A stretch of DNA of 64,000 nt from positions 1,759,908-1,823,907 of the forward strand of contig CM055096.1 in NCBI GenBank assembly GCA_029204225.1, given 5' to 3'. Both the position numbers and the translations under genes were made by a program. The notes under the pieces are model-generated. The model had not been told where the DNA came from and did no database searches. It saw only the letters and a program-made list of their open reading frames with translations. Source of the stretch: Diphasiastrum complanatum. Taxonomy: Eukaryota > Streptophyta > Lycopodiopsida > Lycopodiales > Lycopodiaceae. Positions 12,601-22,641 of this stretch are shown one piece after another. Within the stretch, counting starts at the first letter, position 1. The number at the start of each line of letters is the position of its first letter.

Positions 12601-12815
12601 GGATCGCCATAAGCCAAGAATCCTATTTGATCAATGTACTTCGCAGATATGGCACGGAGGACTGTAAGCCGATAAACTCACCCATGGATCCAGGATCCAA
12701 ACTATCTAAAGACATGTGTTCCAAAACTCAAGCAGAAAGAAATGTGCAAATATCCATATCAGACAATAATCAAATCAATCATGTATTTTGTGATCTGCAC
12801 ACGACTTGATCTAGC
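9661..12815 (+). pseudogene. Decayed Ty1/Copia gag-pol, plus strand
   Basis: In order: a Gag-like start (RFNGDDFH, then ERELWEYVNG); protease region with LDSGACQHITP near 10380; pre-integrase WHKNLGHLNM near 10750 and NVCENCLLG near 10850; integrase core HSDLCGPM with FITFIDDYS (10940-11025), SDSGGEYMSDE and NGIAERKNRTL (about 11130-11260); the post-integrase segment RKKLDPISCKYIFIGYS (11500-11960); RT fragments from about 12000; and a late RT segment MTDLVLVHYLLGMEI (12534) to SPMDPGSKLSKD. Many stops and frame changes are present. No zinc knuckle is obvious. It breaks off inside RT/RNase H at about 12815, against an LTR fragment of an oppositely oriented relative. No LTR of its own was found. 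Confidence 0.85.
11431..11494 (+). repeat. 31-bp tandem duplication inside the Copia integrase C-terminal region
   Basis: Two adjacent copies of TGTGTTYGAATGCCTCTGCT ATGCACAAATA differ only at Y. The duplication shifts the reading frame, which is why the two overlapping ORFs 11154-11504 and 11434-11964 both contain a FECLCYAQI-like string. Confidence 0.85.
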
Positions 12816-12966
12816 AGCAAGTCAAAGTCGGGAAAGTCGAAGGAATATTGTCTCAACTTTTCGTATATATTTGCAGATTGAGCGATAATCCGAGTAAACA
12901 TGCAGCAATGTGAATGGAAACAGATTAACATGGGATTTGGGAGGGAAGAGGAGACAAATTCAACAC
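12816..12966 (-). repeat. Truncated Copia LTR start (3' LTR of the minus-strand Copia)
   Basis: On the minus strand a purine tract (AAGGGGGGGGTG) is followed by TGTTGAATTTGTCTCCTC, as expected for polypurine tract then LTR start. Only about 150 bp remain before the sequence joins the plus-strand Copia remnant. The far boundary is uncertain. Confidence 0.5.
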
Positions 12967-15911
12967 CCCCCCCTTAATCTGGATCCATGAATGCCTTGAT
13001 TTTAAAACCAAGCAATGCACAAAATCTATATTGTGCATTAATACTCAATGCCTTCGTAAAAACATCTGCAACCATGTCCTGTGTTCGGCAATACATTAAG
13101 CTTATCTCTCTATCAAGAACCTTACTCCTTACATAGTGATATCGAATCTCAATGTGCTTACTCCTAGAGTGAAATCTAGGATAAGGCAATGGCATTATGA
13201 TTATGACATAACATAATTATGAGAGTATATTGATCAAAACTAATATTTGACAGTAAATTTTTCAACCAAATTGCTTGTTTAATAGATTGAGAAGCAGCAA
13301 TATACTATGCTTTTGTAGATGAAAGAGCAATAGAGATCTGCTTATGACTGTTCCAAAATATAGGACCGTCGTTGAAGAAGAATGTAAATTTGGATGTGGA
13401 CTTACAATTATCTACATCTCCTCCCTAGTTTGCATTTGAGTACCCACTTAGCTGATGAAGATTGTCATTATTGACTTCTCCATAGCAAATGCACTGGTCC
13501 ATGGTAGCTCGAATATATCTCATGACTCTTCTGAGAGTCTTCCAATGGGTGATGCCAGGATTAGCCATGAATTGGCTAAGTGAGCTAATTGCAAAAGAGA
13601 TATCAAGTCTTGTGTAGACAATTGCATACATGAGAGATCCAAGTATCGATCGATAAAGATACTCTCTCATTTGCTTCTCTTCCTGCTTAGTCTGAGGACA
13701 ATGGTCCTTTGACAATTGCAGGCCTGGATCCATTGCAAAGTGGGCTAACTTTAATCAGATTATATCTAATAAGAACATTGTGAAGATACCTTTCATGAGT
13801 AAAATAGATCAGCCATCTCACTTTGACTCTATGGATTTTAATGCCCAGACAAAAATGAGCTTCACCAGTCATGTAGAACTCAGAAGATAACATCTGTTTA
13901 GCATCCTTCACCAGATTGGTACTGTTGCTGAAGAGAAATGTATCATCAACATACAGGGTGATGACAATGAAGGATTGTTATACTGACTTGAAGTATACAT
14001 TTGAATCATCAGTGCTTGGTTCAAAACTGTGCTGGATGAGAAATGTTTTGATTCTCTAAAACCAAACTCTAGTTAATTGCTTCAAGTCATAAAGTGCCTT
14101 GTGGAGTTTATAGACATGGTGTTTCATACCTTCGTGAATGTATCCTTCAGGTTGTAGCATGTAGATGTCTTTTTGAATGACTCCATTCAGATAAGCTGTC
14201 TGTACATCGAACTGATGTACTTTGAGGTTGGGTGTTGTAGCATAAGATAGGAGAACTTGGATCGATAAATGCTTGACCACTAGAATGAAAGTCTCACTGT
14301 AGTCGATGTTGAGGATTTGAGTGAATCCTCGTGTTACTAATTGTGCCTTCCTTTGATCAATTGCTCCATTGGCATTGTACTTGATCTTAAAGACCCATTT
14401 GCAATCGATAAGATTGCAGTCAGCAGGAGTTTCAACTAATGACCATGTTTGGTTCTTGATTAGAGAAGAGTAGTTTCTATCCGTTGCTTCTCTCTAGAGA
14501 TCAGAGTCTGGTAGGCTTCGACAGATATCGGTTCCTACACTAAAAGACAGACAGACTCGAGAATATACCTTGTGGGCTGTGTGCACACTTAGCTTGATCT
14601 TCTTGGAGGAGCTGATGTCGACTGATGATTTAATCCTTGGATTGAGTAGTAGCAACATCTTTGTCTGACTCACTATTGTATAGTGAATCGACAATGGGTA
14701 CGCTTGAGTCTAAGGCTCGGATTGTCATGTCGATGGTAGGCGTTGAAGGTTCACTTGGAACAATGTCTTTGCCTTTGAAGTCGATGAACTAATCCTCGAT
14801 AAAAACTGTATCTCAGCTAAACAAAAGTCTGCTGGGTATCGGGGTCATACAGCTTGTAAGTGTTGTCAAATGAAGTGTATTCAATGAGGATTGTCTTGAG
14901 ACCTTGGAAGTCAAATTTCTTCCTTCAGGGTCTGCGCATAGGTGATGCATCCAAATACTCGAAGGTTCTTTAATGATGGTTTGGAGATTCATGTGGTGTT
15001 TTTCTTGAGAGGGCCTTTGTTGAAAATCTATTCTGGATGTAAGATACAATGGCGATAGCTTTAGCCCAAAAGCTCTTGGGCCAGCATGCATTTGGCGGAC
15101 TCAGAAAGGATACGGTTCTTTCTCTCAACTAAGCCATTTTACTAAGGTGAATAAGGAGTGATAAATTGTTGTTCAATGCCTCAGTTCTGGTAGTACTCCT
15201 TGAATTTAGTAGAGATGTATTCTCCACCATTGTTGAACCTTAGGGCTTTGATTTGTTTACCAGTCTCTTTCTCTGCATGCTCCTTGAAGATTCTAAAGTA
15301 ATTGAAAGCTTATGATTTCTTATTAATAAGATACACCATAGTTCTTCTAGAAAACTCATCAATAAAGGTTATGAAATATTTTTCATCCTTTAGTAAAGGA
15401 TTCTGCATTGGGCCACAGATATCTGTATGTACAACATCTAGTAATACTCTAGCAGTATGCTGATGGCTTGATCTAAATGGTTTCCTGGCCTGTTTACCAA
15501 CTAGACAGTCTTGACAGACATGTAATTCAACTCTTTCATATCAAGATAGGTGAGATCAAGAACAATGGATTGCTTAGACATTTTTTGTACAAAAGCATGA
15601 TTCAAATGACCAAGTCTATAATGCCAAAGTAAACTTTTATTTATCTGAATAGAAGTACTAAGTGTCTAACTAGAGGCAGAAAAGCAATGACTTAATCTGT
15701 ACAAGTATCAATGTCTTTCTGAGTGCTAGGATCATGCCTGTCCAATCGACTACTTTACATTGATCACATTCAAATTCTATTCTATGTCCTAGATCTGTAA
15801 TTCTGTTAACAGAGAGCGGATTTGTCGATAGATTCGGTACATGAAGGACATTTGAAAGTAGCTTACATTGATCATTGGCAAAGCTTAATCTTACTGTACC
15901 TCTCCTTTGTT
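12967..15911 (-). pseudogene. Decayed Ty1/Copia pol, minus strand
   Basis: From high to low coordinate: a protease/pre-integrase remnant (15670-15915, LSTNPLSVNRITDLGH), integrase remnants (about 15100-15540, including FNNGGEYISTKF and NGLVERKNR), a linker, RT (14480-13750) with DCKWVFKIKYNANGAI, HQFDVQTAYLNG (near 14200) and LYVDDTFLF (near 13950), then RNase H (13733-12974) with MDPGLQLSKD, RLDISFAISSLSQFM, RSKHIEIRYHY and VADVFTKAL. Every block is interrupted by stops or frameshifts. It is close in sequence to the plus-strand remnant at 9661-12815, so the two form a tail-to-tail pair. The Gag is not found. Confidence 0.82.
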
Positions 15912-16173
15912 TCAACAGTCATAGGTCATTGCAACGATGGATGGTGGGGCTGTTATGGCATACTCTTGCATTGGCTGCTTCTGTTTGAAATTGTGGTACT
16001 TGTCTTCAAGAAAAAAAACATCACGGTTGACTGAGATCTTATCTGAATCAACATCATAGATGGGATATGCTTTATGCGATGTTGAGTAGCCGATGAAGAT
16101 GTTCTTATAGCTTACTGAGTCCAGCTTCTTCCTCAGATCAAATGGCACTGTCCTAAAACACAAGATTTGATAT
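15912..16173 (-). pseudogene. Copia post-integrase fragment, misplaced
   Basis: The minus-strand ORF (15912-16202 including LTR sequence) carries DLRKKLDSVSYKNIFIGYS and VFFLEDKYHNFKQ. These match the post-integrase segment of the plus-strand Copia at 11500-11660. In a normal element this block lies between integrase and RT. Here it sits upstream of the protease remnant, so it is a rearranged piece or part of a different copy. It is cut at 16173 by the Gyp-A LTR. Confidence 0.7.
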
Positions 16174-17035
16174 TGTGGTGGCCTAGTCGTTATAGATTCC
16201 ACAAAATCAATGAATTAAGTAGTATAAAAGGTTTGATCGTTCTCCAAGAGAGAGAATAATCTCTTCTTTTGTATGATAAGTGTATGTAAGAAGGTGAATG
16301 GAATGTGATGTGTAATATTCACAATGAATACTACAGTGACATATCTGGTTATTTAAAGATATTTGGGTAAATTGGCATCCAGAAACACCAATGGTGAAAC
16401 GATTTGATCAAGATTTGTAATTATAAAGGTTACTTTATCTTCCAGGCTCTTAGGATAACAATAAGCAATTTGGTTAGCTTTATGGTTATGCTTAACAGCT
16501 TCGGCTAATTCTCTGCACACATTAGTTAAAATTGTTGCTCTTTGGTGACGCTTGAAAATCCAAGTTAGAGACCTGAAATTCTGTAAGAAATGAAAAGTAT
16601 GTGTGATGCAAGCAGAGAAGTATCACAAACGATTACAGATCGTTTAGAGTGTATTCACTCAATTGATAAGAAGTAATGCTATAAGAGATGGTAGAGGGAA
16701 AGAATGCTCAAGCTTATAGAAACTGGCTCTCTTCTCTCTCTATTGATACTCAAATCTATGCGTATGTACAATGGCACGAAGTGTCAACCTTATAGGAACA
16801 ATCACCGGCCTGAATGTCATTTACCAATCGTTAAATGTCAGTGGAGATCTACTAATGTGTCTCTATAGAACATCACACAAAACATCACGAGTTCTAACCT
16901 AAAAATGTATTTGCAAAATGCAAATAGGCCTTTACATGAATTTAGGCACTATACCACATTTACATGTATAAAAATTAAAAAAATTTATAATATAAAACAA
17001 TAACTTTGGATAATGTGGGATCATGAGGCTCCACA
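16174..17035 (-). repeat. Gyp-A 3' LTR (862 bp)
   Basis: On the minus strand it runs TGTGGAGCCTCATGATCCCA ... GACTAGGCCACCACA. It matches the 996-bp Gyp-B LTR at 54506-55501 and the remnants at 32376-32524 and 45700-46075, but lacks about 150 bp present in those. The stretch CCAGAAACACCAATGG (near 16380) is intact here; in the other Gyp-A LTR the same place holds Gyp-1. Internal sequence with a purine-rich end (GATGAAGGAGATA on the minus strand) follows at 17036, so this is the 3' LTR of a minus-strand element. Confidence 0.85.
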
Positions 17036-17690
17036 TATCTCCTTCATCAGCTGTGCACCGGCTCGCAAACAAATTTCTTACATTTTCCTTTGTCGCTTCC
17101 TGCTGGTTGGCTTTCTATGAAAAATGGCTTTTGCTCGGGCTTCATTTTTTTCATTAACTTGTTCTAGGGTCATCCCTTCTGTAGCAAGAAAGTAATTATT
17201 CTTTTGACTGTAATCTTCCTAAAAAGATAGATTTGGATAACCTCCCATTCCGCGATTGCCCAATGGTGCAAGGAGGTTGCCGATCAATGTGTTATTTACA
17301 AGATGAGTGTACCAACTATCCGCAAACAAGATTTCAGACATCTCAATAGAAGGGACAGTTAGTGAGAGAGATGCATATGTATATTTTGAAAATTTCTCTT
17401 TAATGTACAATTGTTGAATGGATAGAAGTGCATAGAAAATGAGAGAACCAATATTTAAATTATTGTAATTATGGTATGGTCTGGTTATTGGATTAGTGGA
17501 ACGAAGTATATTATTTGCTTTAACTTCCTCCAAATAATGAGAATAATTAGCTTCCCAATCTATGTAGATTTCTCACAGATCAGGGAATAACATTCGACTG
17601 GAAAATCTAAAAGGAATTGGACTAGGGCTAGGAACAACTTCTTTAACATCAAAAATGTAAATTGAGTCTAGCTTATTTTGATACTCATCC
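17036..17690 (-). pseudogene. Gyp-A 3' ORF, C-terminal part
   Basis: The minus-strand frame from 17690 (DEYQNKLDSIYIFDV) through the ORF 17219-17533 (including IGSLIFYALLSIQQLYIKE, SKYTYASLSL and HLVNNTLIGNLLAPLGNRG) to a Lys/Arg-rich tail near 17080 (HRKPTSRKRQRK) lies between the Copia-1 insertion and the Gyp-A 3' LTR. The upstream half of the same ORF is at 30286-31560, on the other side of Copia-1. A stop near 17570 and one at 17219 show decay. No known domain is recognised. By position it is the counterpart of the C-terminal domain in the Gyp-1 3' ORF, though I see no clear residue-level similarity. Confidence 0.65.
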
Positions 17691-18372
17691 TGTTAAAAAT
17701 TCACAATTTTAGCTTCACTAGTTTTGGTCATATGACTTGTAAATAGTTAAATGGTCATGATGTGGCTTGTCACACGTGCCAAATAGCATAGGTTTCCATT
17801 CATAAGGATGTTCTCAAGTAGACCTAAGTGTTAGAACCTTTGGAATGAGTCCAAATTATGCTTAGATACAAGGGAGAAAAAATAGGAGCTATTTTTGGTA
17901 ATTTTTGAATTGTTGAGGGATCTCCAAGATTCCAACCCTAACTTGGTAGGGATGAAAGATCCACCAAAATTAGCATTAGGGATAGGTTTAGGGCTACTCA
18001 TACCTTCCCAAAACCGTGATGGATCATGTATATATAGGTGATGATATCTCACCAAAATCAATCAAGCAATTTCATGATTTTTCTCTCATAATGGTGCAAT
18101 TGCTCTCTATGTTCATAATTGTTTGAGTACTTGTGATTACTAATGATTATAGGATTGAATGTAGGTCTGGTGTACAGTACTCAGACTGTGGGAGGCCGTA
18201 CTTTCACACGTGTGAAGCCTTCTTCAAGGATTTGGGCCATTTAGTGAGGTTCAAGCATAGATTTTTGATGGATTTTGATGGTTCAACTTGTGCTAATCTT
18301 ATGAAATCATAATCTATTGTTTCCCTCATCATTTCAAGTGTTTTAGGATCCTTATTTGCTGTAATTTTTACA
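17691..18372 (+). repeat. Copia-1 5' LTR
   Basis: TGTTAAAAATTCACAA ... GCTGTAATTTTTACA. It contains a CACGTG box at 17773-17778 (LTR offset 83-88), a TATA-like TATATATAG at 18029-18037 and a 14-bp perfect palindrome TTCACACGTGTGAA at 18203-18216. The minus-strand ORF 17831-18061 lies wholly in the LTR and recurs in the other LTR; it is not a gene. Confidence 0.93.
18029..18037 (+). promoter_or_regulatory. Putative TATA box of the Copia-1 LTR
   Basis: TATATATAG within CATGTATATATAGGTG, 339 bp into the LTR and repeated in the 3' LTR (about 29942-29950). Transcription would be expected to begin a few tens of bases downstream. This is inference from position only. Confidence 0.5.
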
Positions 18373-18385
18373 TGGTATCAGAGCC
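18373..18385 (+). other. Copia-1 primer-binding site (initiator tRNA-Met)
   Basis: TGGTATCAGAGCC follows the LTR end with no gap. TGGTATCAGAGC is complementary to the 3' end of plant initiator tRNA-Met, the usual primer of plant Copia elements. Confidence 0.93.
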
Positions 18386-19183
18386 TAAAGGTTGAAATGA
18401 GCTAAATCCTTGGTTTTCATTCAATTTGATCACAATTTTTGATCTAAATCTTGTGTAGATTGGATCTTAGCATCTAGTATTGATTCTAGAACTCAAAGTG
18501 AGTCAAATACATTGGAGGTTGGTGTTGTGTGACTTCATTTGCAGGTGTTTAGGTGTCTAAAACCAGAGGCAAAGTTGAATTCAATTCACATTACCAAGAT
18601 AGCAAGTTTTGCTTGCTCCAAGTAATGATTTCTAAGCGAGTTTTGGAGGTGATTTCATAGAGGAGGCTTTCTAGCATTCAAGGAGAGGGAATATCAGAGT
18701 TTTGGGGACTCTTCAAGGCTGTTCTAAGGTGTAGTAGGCACCTCCTAAAGTGATTTAGGTTCAGTCCAACCATTGCTTGACTTATGCACCAAATTAGATC
18801 AATTTTTCATCAATTTTGATCATTTTTTGCTTGTGATTGGATAGTAGATTGTGTTGCATCCTCATTAAGTTCCATTTAGCTCTTTTACAAGTGATTTTGG
18901 AAGTATATTAGGTTGCTGAAATTCACTCTTGATCAGATCATTTGGAAGCTTTAATGTTCTTTATAGAAAGAGGGGCAATTCTACTAGTATTGTCTACTTC
19001 AATCAAGCAAGTGCATTGTTTCTAGTATTCTATGATTTGATTTTGTTAGAGATCATTCTTAGATCTTTATAGGAAGTCTATTACTGATCTTTTCAGGTCC
19101 CTAAGAAGTGGGATAAGGTAGACCTTCAATCAAATCAATAGAAGTAACCTTCATTTGTGTCAAGTCCTTGATTAGGAGACTAG
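18386..19183 (+). other. Copia-1 untranslated leader
   Basis: About 800 bp between primer site and gag start, with no ORF of note. Such a leader normally holds packaging and dimerisation signals, but no specific structure was identified. Confidence 0.6.
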
Positions 19184-20683
19184 ATGGCATCTATAAATGC
19201 ATATCTTTTGGATACTAATGAAAGGCTCAACAAAACTAACTATTACATATGGAAAGTTAGAATGGAATCTATCATGATCATGCAAGATCTGATGGAGATT
19301 GTAAATGGTAAGGAGGGTGAACCTATTCATCCTCAAGAAAAAGCCAAATACATCAAGAGGTGCAATGTTGCACTACATTGCATAAAATTGAATGTTGCAA
19401 ATGAACTCTTAAGAGAGGTAAGAGATTGCACTTCAGCTCAAGATGCTTGGGAGACTTTGCAAAAGGTCTATGAATCCAAGAACCAAACTAGAATGTTAGC
19501 TTTGAAGAATCAAATCTATAGAAGCTATCAAAAGAAAGGAGAGAGTGCACATACTTTTGTCCTAAGAGTAAAGGAATTGAACAAAGAGCTAGCCTTTATA
19601 GGTGACCCTATCAAGGATGAAGAGCTTGTTCAACTCATATTGAATGGACTAAGCTTTGAATTTGACAATTTGGTTCAGGGATATGCAATTATGGGTAAGC
19701 TACCCATACTTGAAGAACTCCAAGGCACACTCATGGCCGAGGAATCAAGAAGGAGCCAAATGCAAGAGAGGATGGATAGGCTTTCCATCCAAGGTGGAGA
19801 TGACCAAGCTCTCTTTACCAAAGGCAAAGGCAAGTCCAAAGGCAAAGGATCAACATTCAAGAAGTCTACAAAGCTTGAGGATCAAGAAGGACCCCCAAAG
19901 GCATCTCCATCAACCACCAAAGTCAAGAAGGACAAATCAAAGGTGAAGTGCTACTATTGTAGCAAGATGGGGCATTATGCCTCAGAATGCTTCAAGAGGA
20001 AGCAAGATCAAAGCCAAGCCAACATGAGCAAAGAGGAGGAGGAGGAGAGTTCACATGAGGACTCTCTCATGATGTCCATATTTTCTTCAACAAGCTTCAA
20101 AGGAGAAGATCCTTGGTGGATTGACTCGGGTGCTAGTTCACACATGACTAGTAAAAGGGAGTTTTTCTCTTCTCTCTTATCTTATGATGGACCTATAAAG
20201 TATATCTATACAGCAAATGATGAAGCTTGTAAGATTGAAGGAGTTGGTAGCATTCCCCTTTGCTTAGGATCTTCCAAAAAGATCAACATAGAAGGAGTTT
20301 TGTACATTCCTACAATAACAAAGAATCTACTAAGTGTTGGCCAAATGGTAGACAATGGTTTCAATGTTGACTTTGCTTCAAATGAATGTTTCATCAAGAA
20401 GAAGGGTAAGATAGTGGCTAAGGGCACTAGACTTGGCAAACTTTATAAGTTGGATGCATTTGTGGATACTAATGTTGTCATGTTGGCCGAGAAGAGCAAG
20501 ATATCTACCTTTACTTTATGGCACAAAAGACTTGGACATGTCAACTCGGGTTCCATGGAGGCTATGATCAAGGAGGAGTATGCTTTAGGCCTACCAAGGT
20601 CTATTGGGAAGGAAGACAAGGTTTGTGAAGCTTGTGCCTTATCCAAGGCACATAAGAAGGTGTTTCCTAACTCCCTCACAAAG

Positions 20684-20686
20684 TGA
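20684..20686 (+). other. In-frame TGA stop in Copia-1 pol
   Basis: The codon lies between NSLTK and SHPLELIHSD, just before the integrase core. The frame is open on both sides, so one substitution (for example CGA to TGA, a typical methylated-CpG decay) explains it. Confidence 0.85.
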
Positions 20687-21084
20687 TCTCATCCTCTTGA
20701 ACTCATACACTCAGATGTGCACATTGCTAGCGCCAAATCTAATGGAGGTTCATCCATGTTTTTAACCTTCATTGATGACTACTCAAGATATTGTTGGGTG
20801 TTCTTACTTTCCCTCAAGTCTCAAGTATTTGATACTTTTGTAAAGTTCAAGTTGTTTGTGGAAAAGCATCATAATCATAGCATCAAGATTCTTAGAAGTG
20901 ACAATGGTGGAGAATTCATCTCCAATGAGTTCAAGGCCTTTTGTGAGGAGGAAGGGATCAAGAAAGAGACTTCTTGTCCTTACACTCCTCAACAAAATGG
21001 AGTTGCTGAAAGAAGGAATAGAACATTATGTGAATGTTCTAAGGCTTTAAGATTAGATGCTTGTTTGCCCAAATCCTTTTGGGG

Positions 21085-21089
21085 TGAGT
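21085..21089 (+). repeat. Copia-2 target-site duplication, left copy (TGAGT)
   Basis: TGAGT directly before the Copia-2 LTR, repeated at 27522-27526 directly after the other LTR. It lies in the FWGES codons of the Copia-1 integrase. Confidence 0.96.
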
Positions 21090-21744
21090 TGTGAAAAATA
21101 CAGATCCTAAGTGGATCTAAACTCCAAGATCATTGGCTTGAATGCTTGCACTCCAAACTACATAAGCTAGGAATTGGCAACACATTCTATGCTACCTAGA
21201 ATGCAAAGAACTTGATCAAAAAGCATTTATCACAAATGGAAACTTCCATAAACATCAAGTGCCGCCCAAAATAGCATTATACAGTCCATAATACATCAGC
21301 CTACCACTTTTGGAAAGCACCTAAGATCATACACAATAGCTTGAAGACAATACACACAACAATGCTCTCAATGGAGGAAGAAACAATGACAATGATCTAT
21401 TGATCTCAATGAAGCATTCAAAAGGTTTCTCCAACCTGTTCTCCACGACTTCCCTACTATTTATGGATGAGGAAGATGACTCTCTCTCCTCTCTCTAGAA
21501 GGTACTTGACCCTAGATATTCCCTATATAGGAAAAATAGCTAAAAATGGCTTATATGACCAAAATACATCAAAATGGTCTCATTTTGAAGGGTATGAAGT
21601 TTGACACTTCATCATACTGAAAAAATACAGTAAATAAAAACATTGTGGCCTGGTTCACACGTGTGAAACTCCAGAACCAAAACTATTTACAATTTTAGCC
21701 AATTTAGGCCTCAAACTAGCTAGGAAATGTTGACAATTTTCACA
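21090..21744 (-). repeat. Copia-2 3' LTR
   Basis: Plus-strand reading TGTGAAAAATACAG ... GACAATTTTCACA. The palindrome TTCACACGTGTGAA is at 21654-21667, with CACGTG at offset 82-87 from the LTR start on the minus strand. The polypurine tract GAAGAGGGAG (minus strand) adjoins it at 21745-21754. Confidence 0.95.
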
Positions 21745-22641
21745 CTCCCTCTTCAACATTGGATGCTAGTTTCAACATAGTCTTTGAGCACATTCCAATA
21801 TTAGATCTATGCATTAAATATAGGTCCTTTCCCAATGGTTTGGTGAAGATATCAGCCACACACTCCTTTGAAGAGACATGTTGAAGCTCCACCTCTTTGG
21901 CAATGACTTGATCTCTCACAAAATGGTGAGCAATCTCAATGTGCTTGCTCCTTGCATGAAAAACAGGATTGCTTGCCAAGCTTTGGGCTGAAAGGTTATC
22001 ACAAAGTATGATTGGAGTCTTCTCTGGTTCCAGCAAGTGAAGATCCAATAACATCCTCTTGATCCAAAGAATCTCCTTGGTGCATGTTGTTAATGCCTTG
22101 TACTCGGCTTCGGTGGAAGATAGAGAGATAGTTGGTTGCTTCTTTGATAGCCATGAGACCACTCCATCTCCAAGATAGATTGCAAAGGCACTTGTTGACT
22201 TCCTATCCATTTGATCACCTGCAAAATCTGAATCTGAAAATCCACAAAGGTTAGGTGTAGTACCTCCATACAAGATGCCAAAATCTCTAGATCCCGAGAT
22301 GTATCTAAGTACTCTCTTTCCTAGCTTCCAATGAGCCTCACTAGGATCTTGCATAAATTGACTTAGTTTACCAACCACAAAGCTTAGATCAGGTCTTGTG
22401 ATGGTTAACCATATAAGAGATCCTATTAGCTTTCTATAGAGAGTAATGTCCTTGAAGGATCTTTCATTACTTCTTGTAGTTAGCTTTACATTTGATTCCA
22501 TAGGAGTAGAAACAACTTTACAATCTTCCATATGAAACCTTTTTAGAATAGAGTTAACATACTTTTCTTGACATATGAATGTAGATTTAGAAGTTCTAAT
22601 AATCTCTATTCCTAAGATATAATGAAGTTTACCAAGATTTT
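21740..22641 (-). CDS. gag-pol: Copia-2 pol, end of RT and RNase H (downstream of a frameshift)
   Basis: This is the downstream frame of the polyprotein. It starts with NLGKLHYILGIEI (RT connection), then LIWLTITRPDLSF, RVLRYISGSRDFGILY, and RNase H with GFSDSDFAGD, SSTEAEYKAL, LCDNLSAQSLA, HARSKHIEI and VADIFTKPLG. The catalytic acidic residues of Copia RNase H (D in SDSDFAGD, E in TEAEYKA, D in LCDN) are present. The stop codon TGA lies at 21740-21742, inside the first bases of the 3' LTR, a compact arrangement. The ORF is open upstream to 22681, but that part is out of frame with the real protein. Confidence 0.92.

Larger units (their letters stand above)
19184..21089 (+). pseudogene. gag-pol: Copia-1 gag-pol, 5' part (Gag, protease, integrase) with one nonsense codon
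   Basis: Start MASINAYLLD. Residues 1-~210 are the Copia Gag domain (YYIWKVRMES, DAWETLQKVYESK). A CCHC knuckle follows with C256, C259, H264 and C269. The protease motif is DSGAS at 314-318 and the pre-integrase zinc site uses H447, H452, C481 and C484. A single TGA at 20684-20686 interrupts the frame. The same frame then continues through integrase (HSDVH, FIDDYSRYCW, SDNGGEF, NGVAERRNRT) to FWGE, where Copia-2 is inserted after 21089. The coding sequence resumes in register at 27527, and the joined length is 1,322 codons plus stop. Apart from the TGA and the insertion I see no other lesion. Confidence 0.93.

Noticed and set aside
17831-18061. 76-codon minus-strand ORF found again at 29744-29974
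   Set aside because: It lies fully inside the two Copia-1 LTRs and is duplicated with them; it is antisense to the element and spans the putative promoter.
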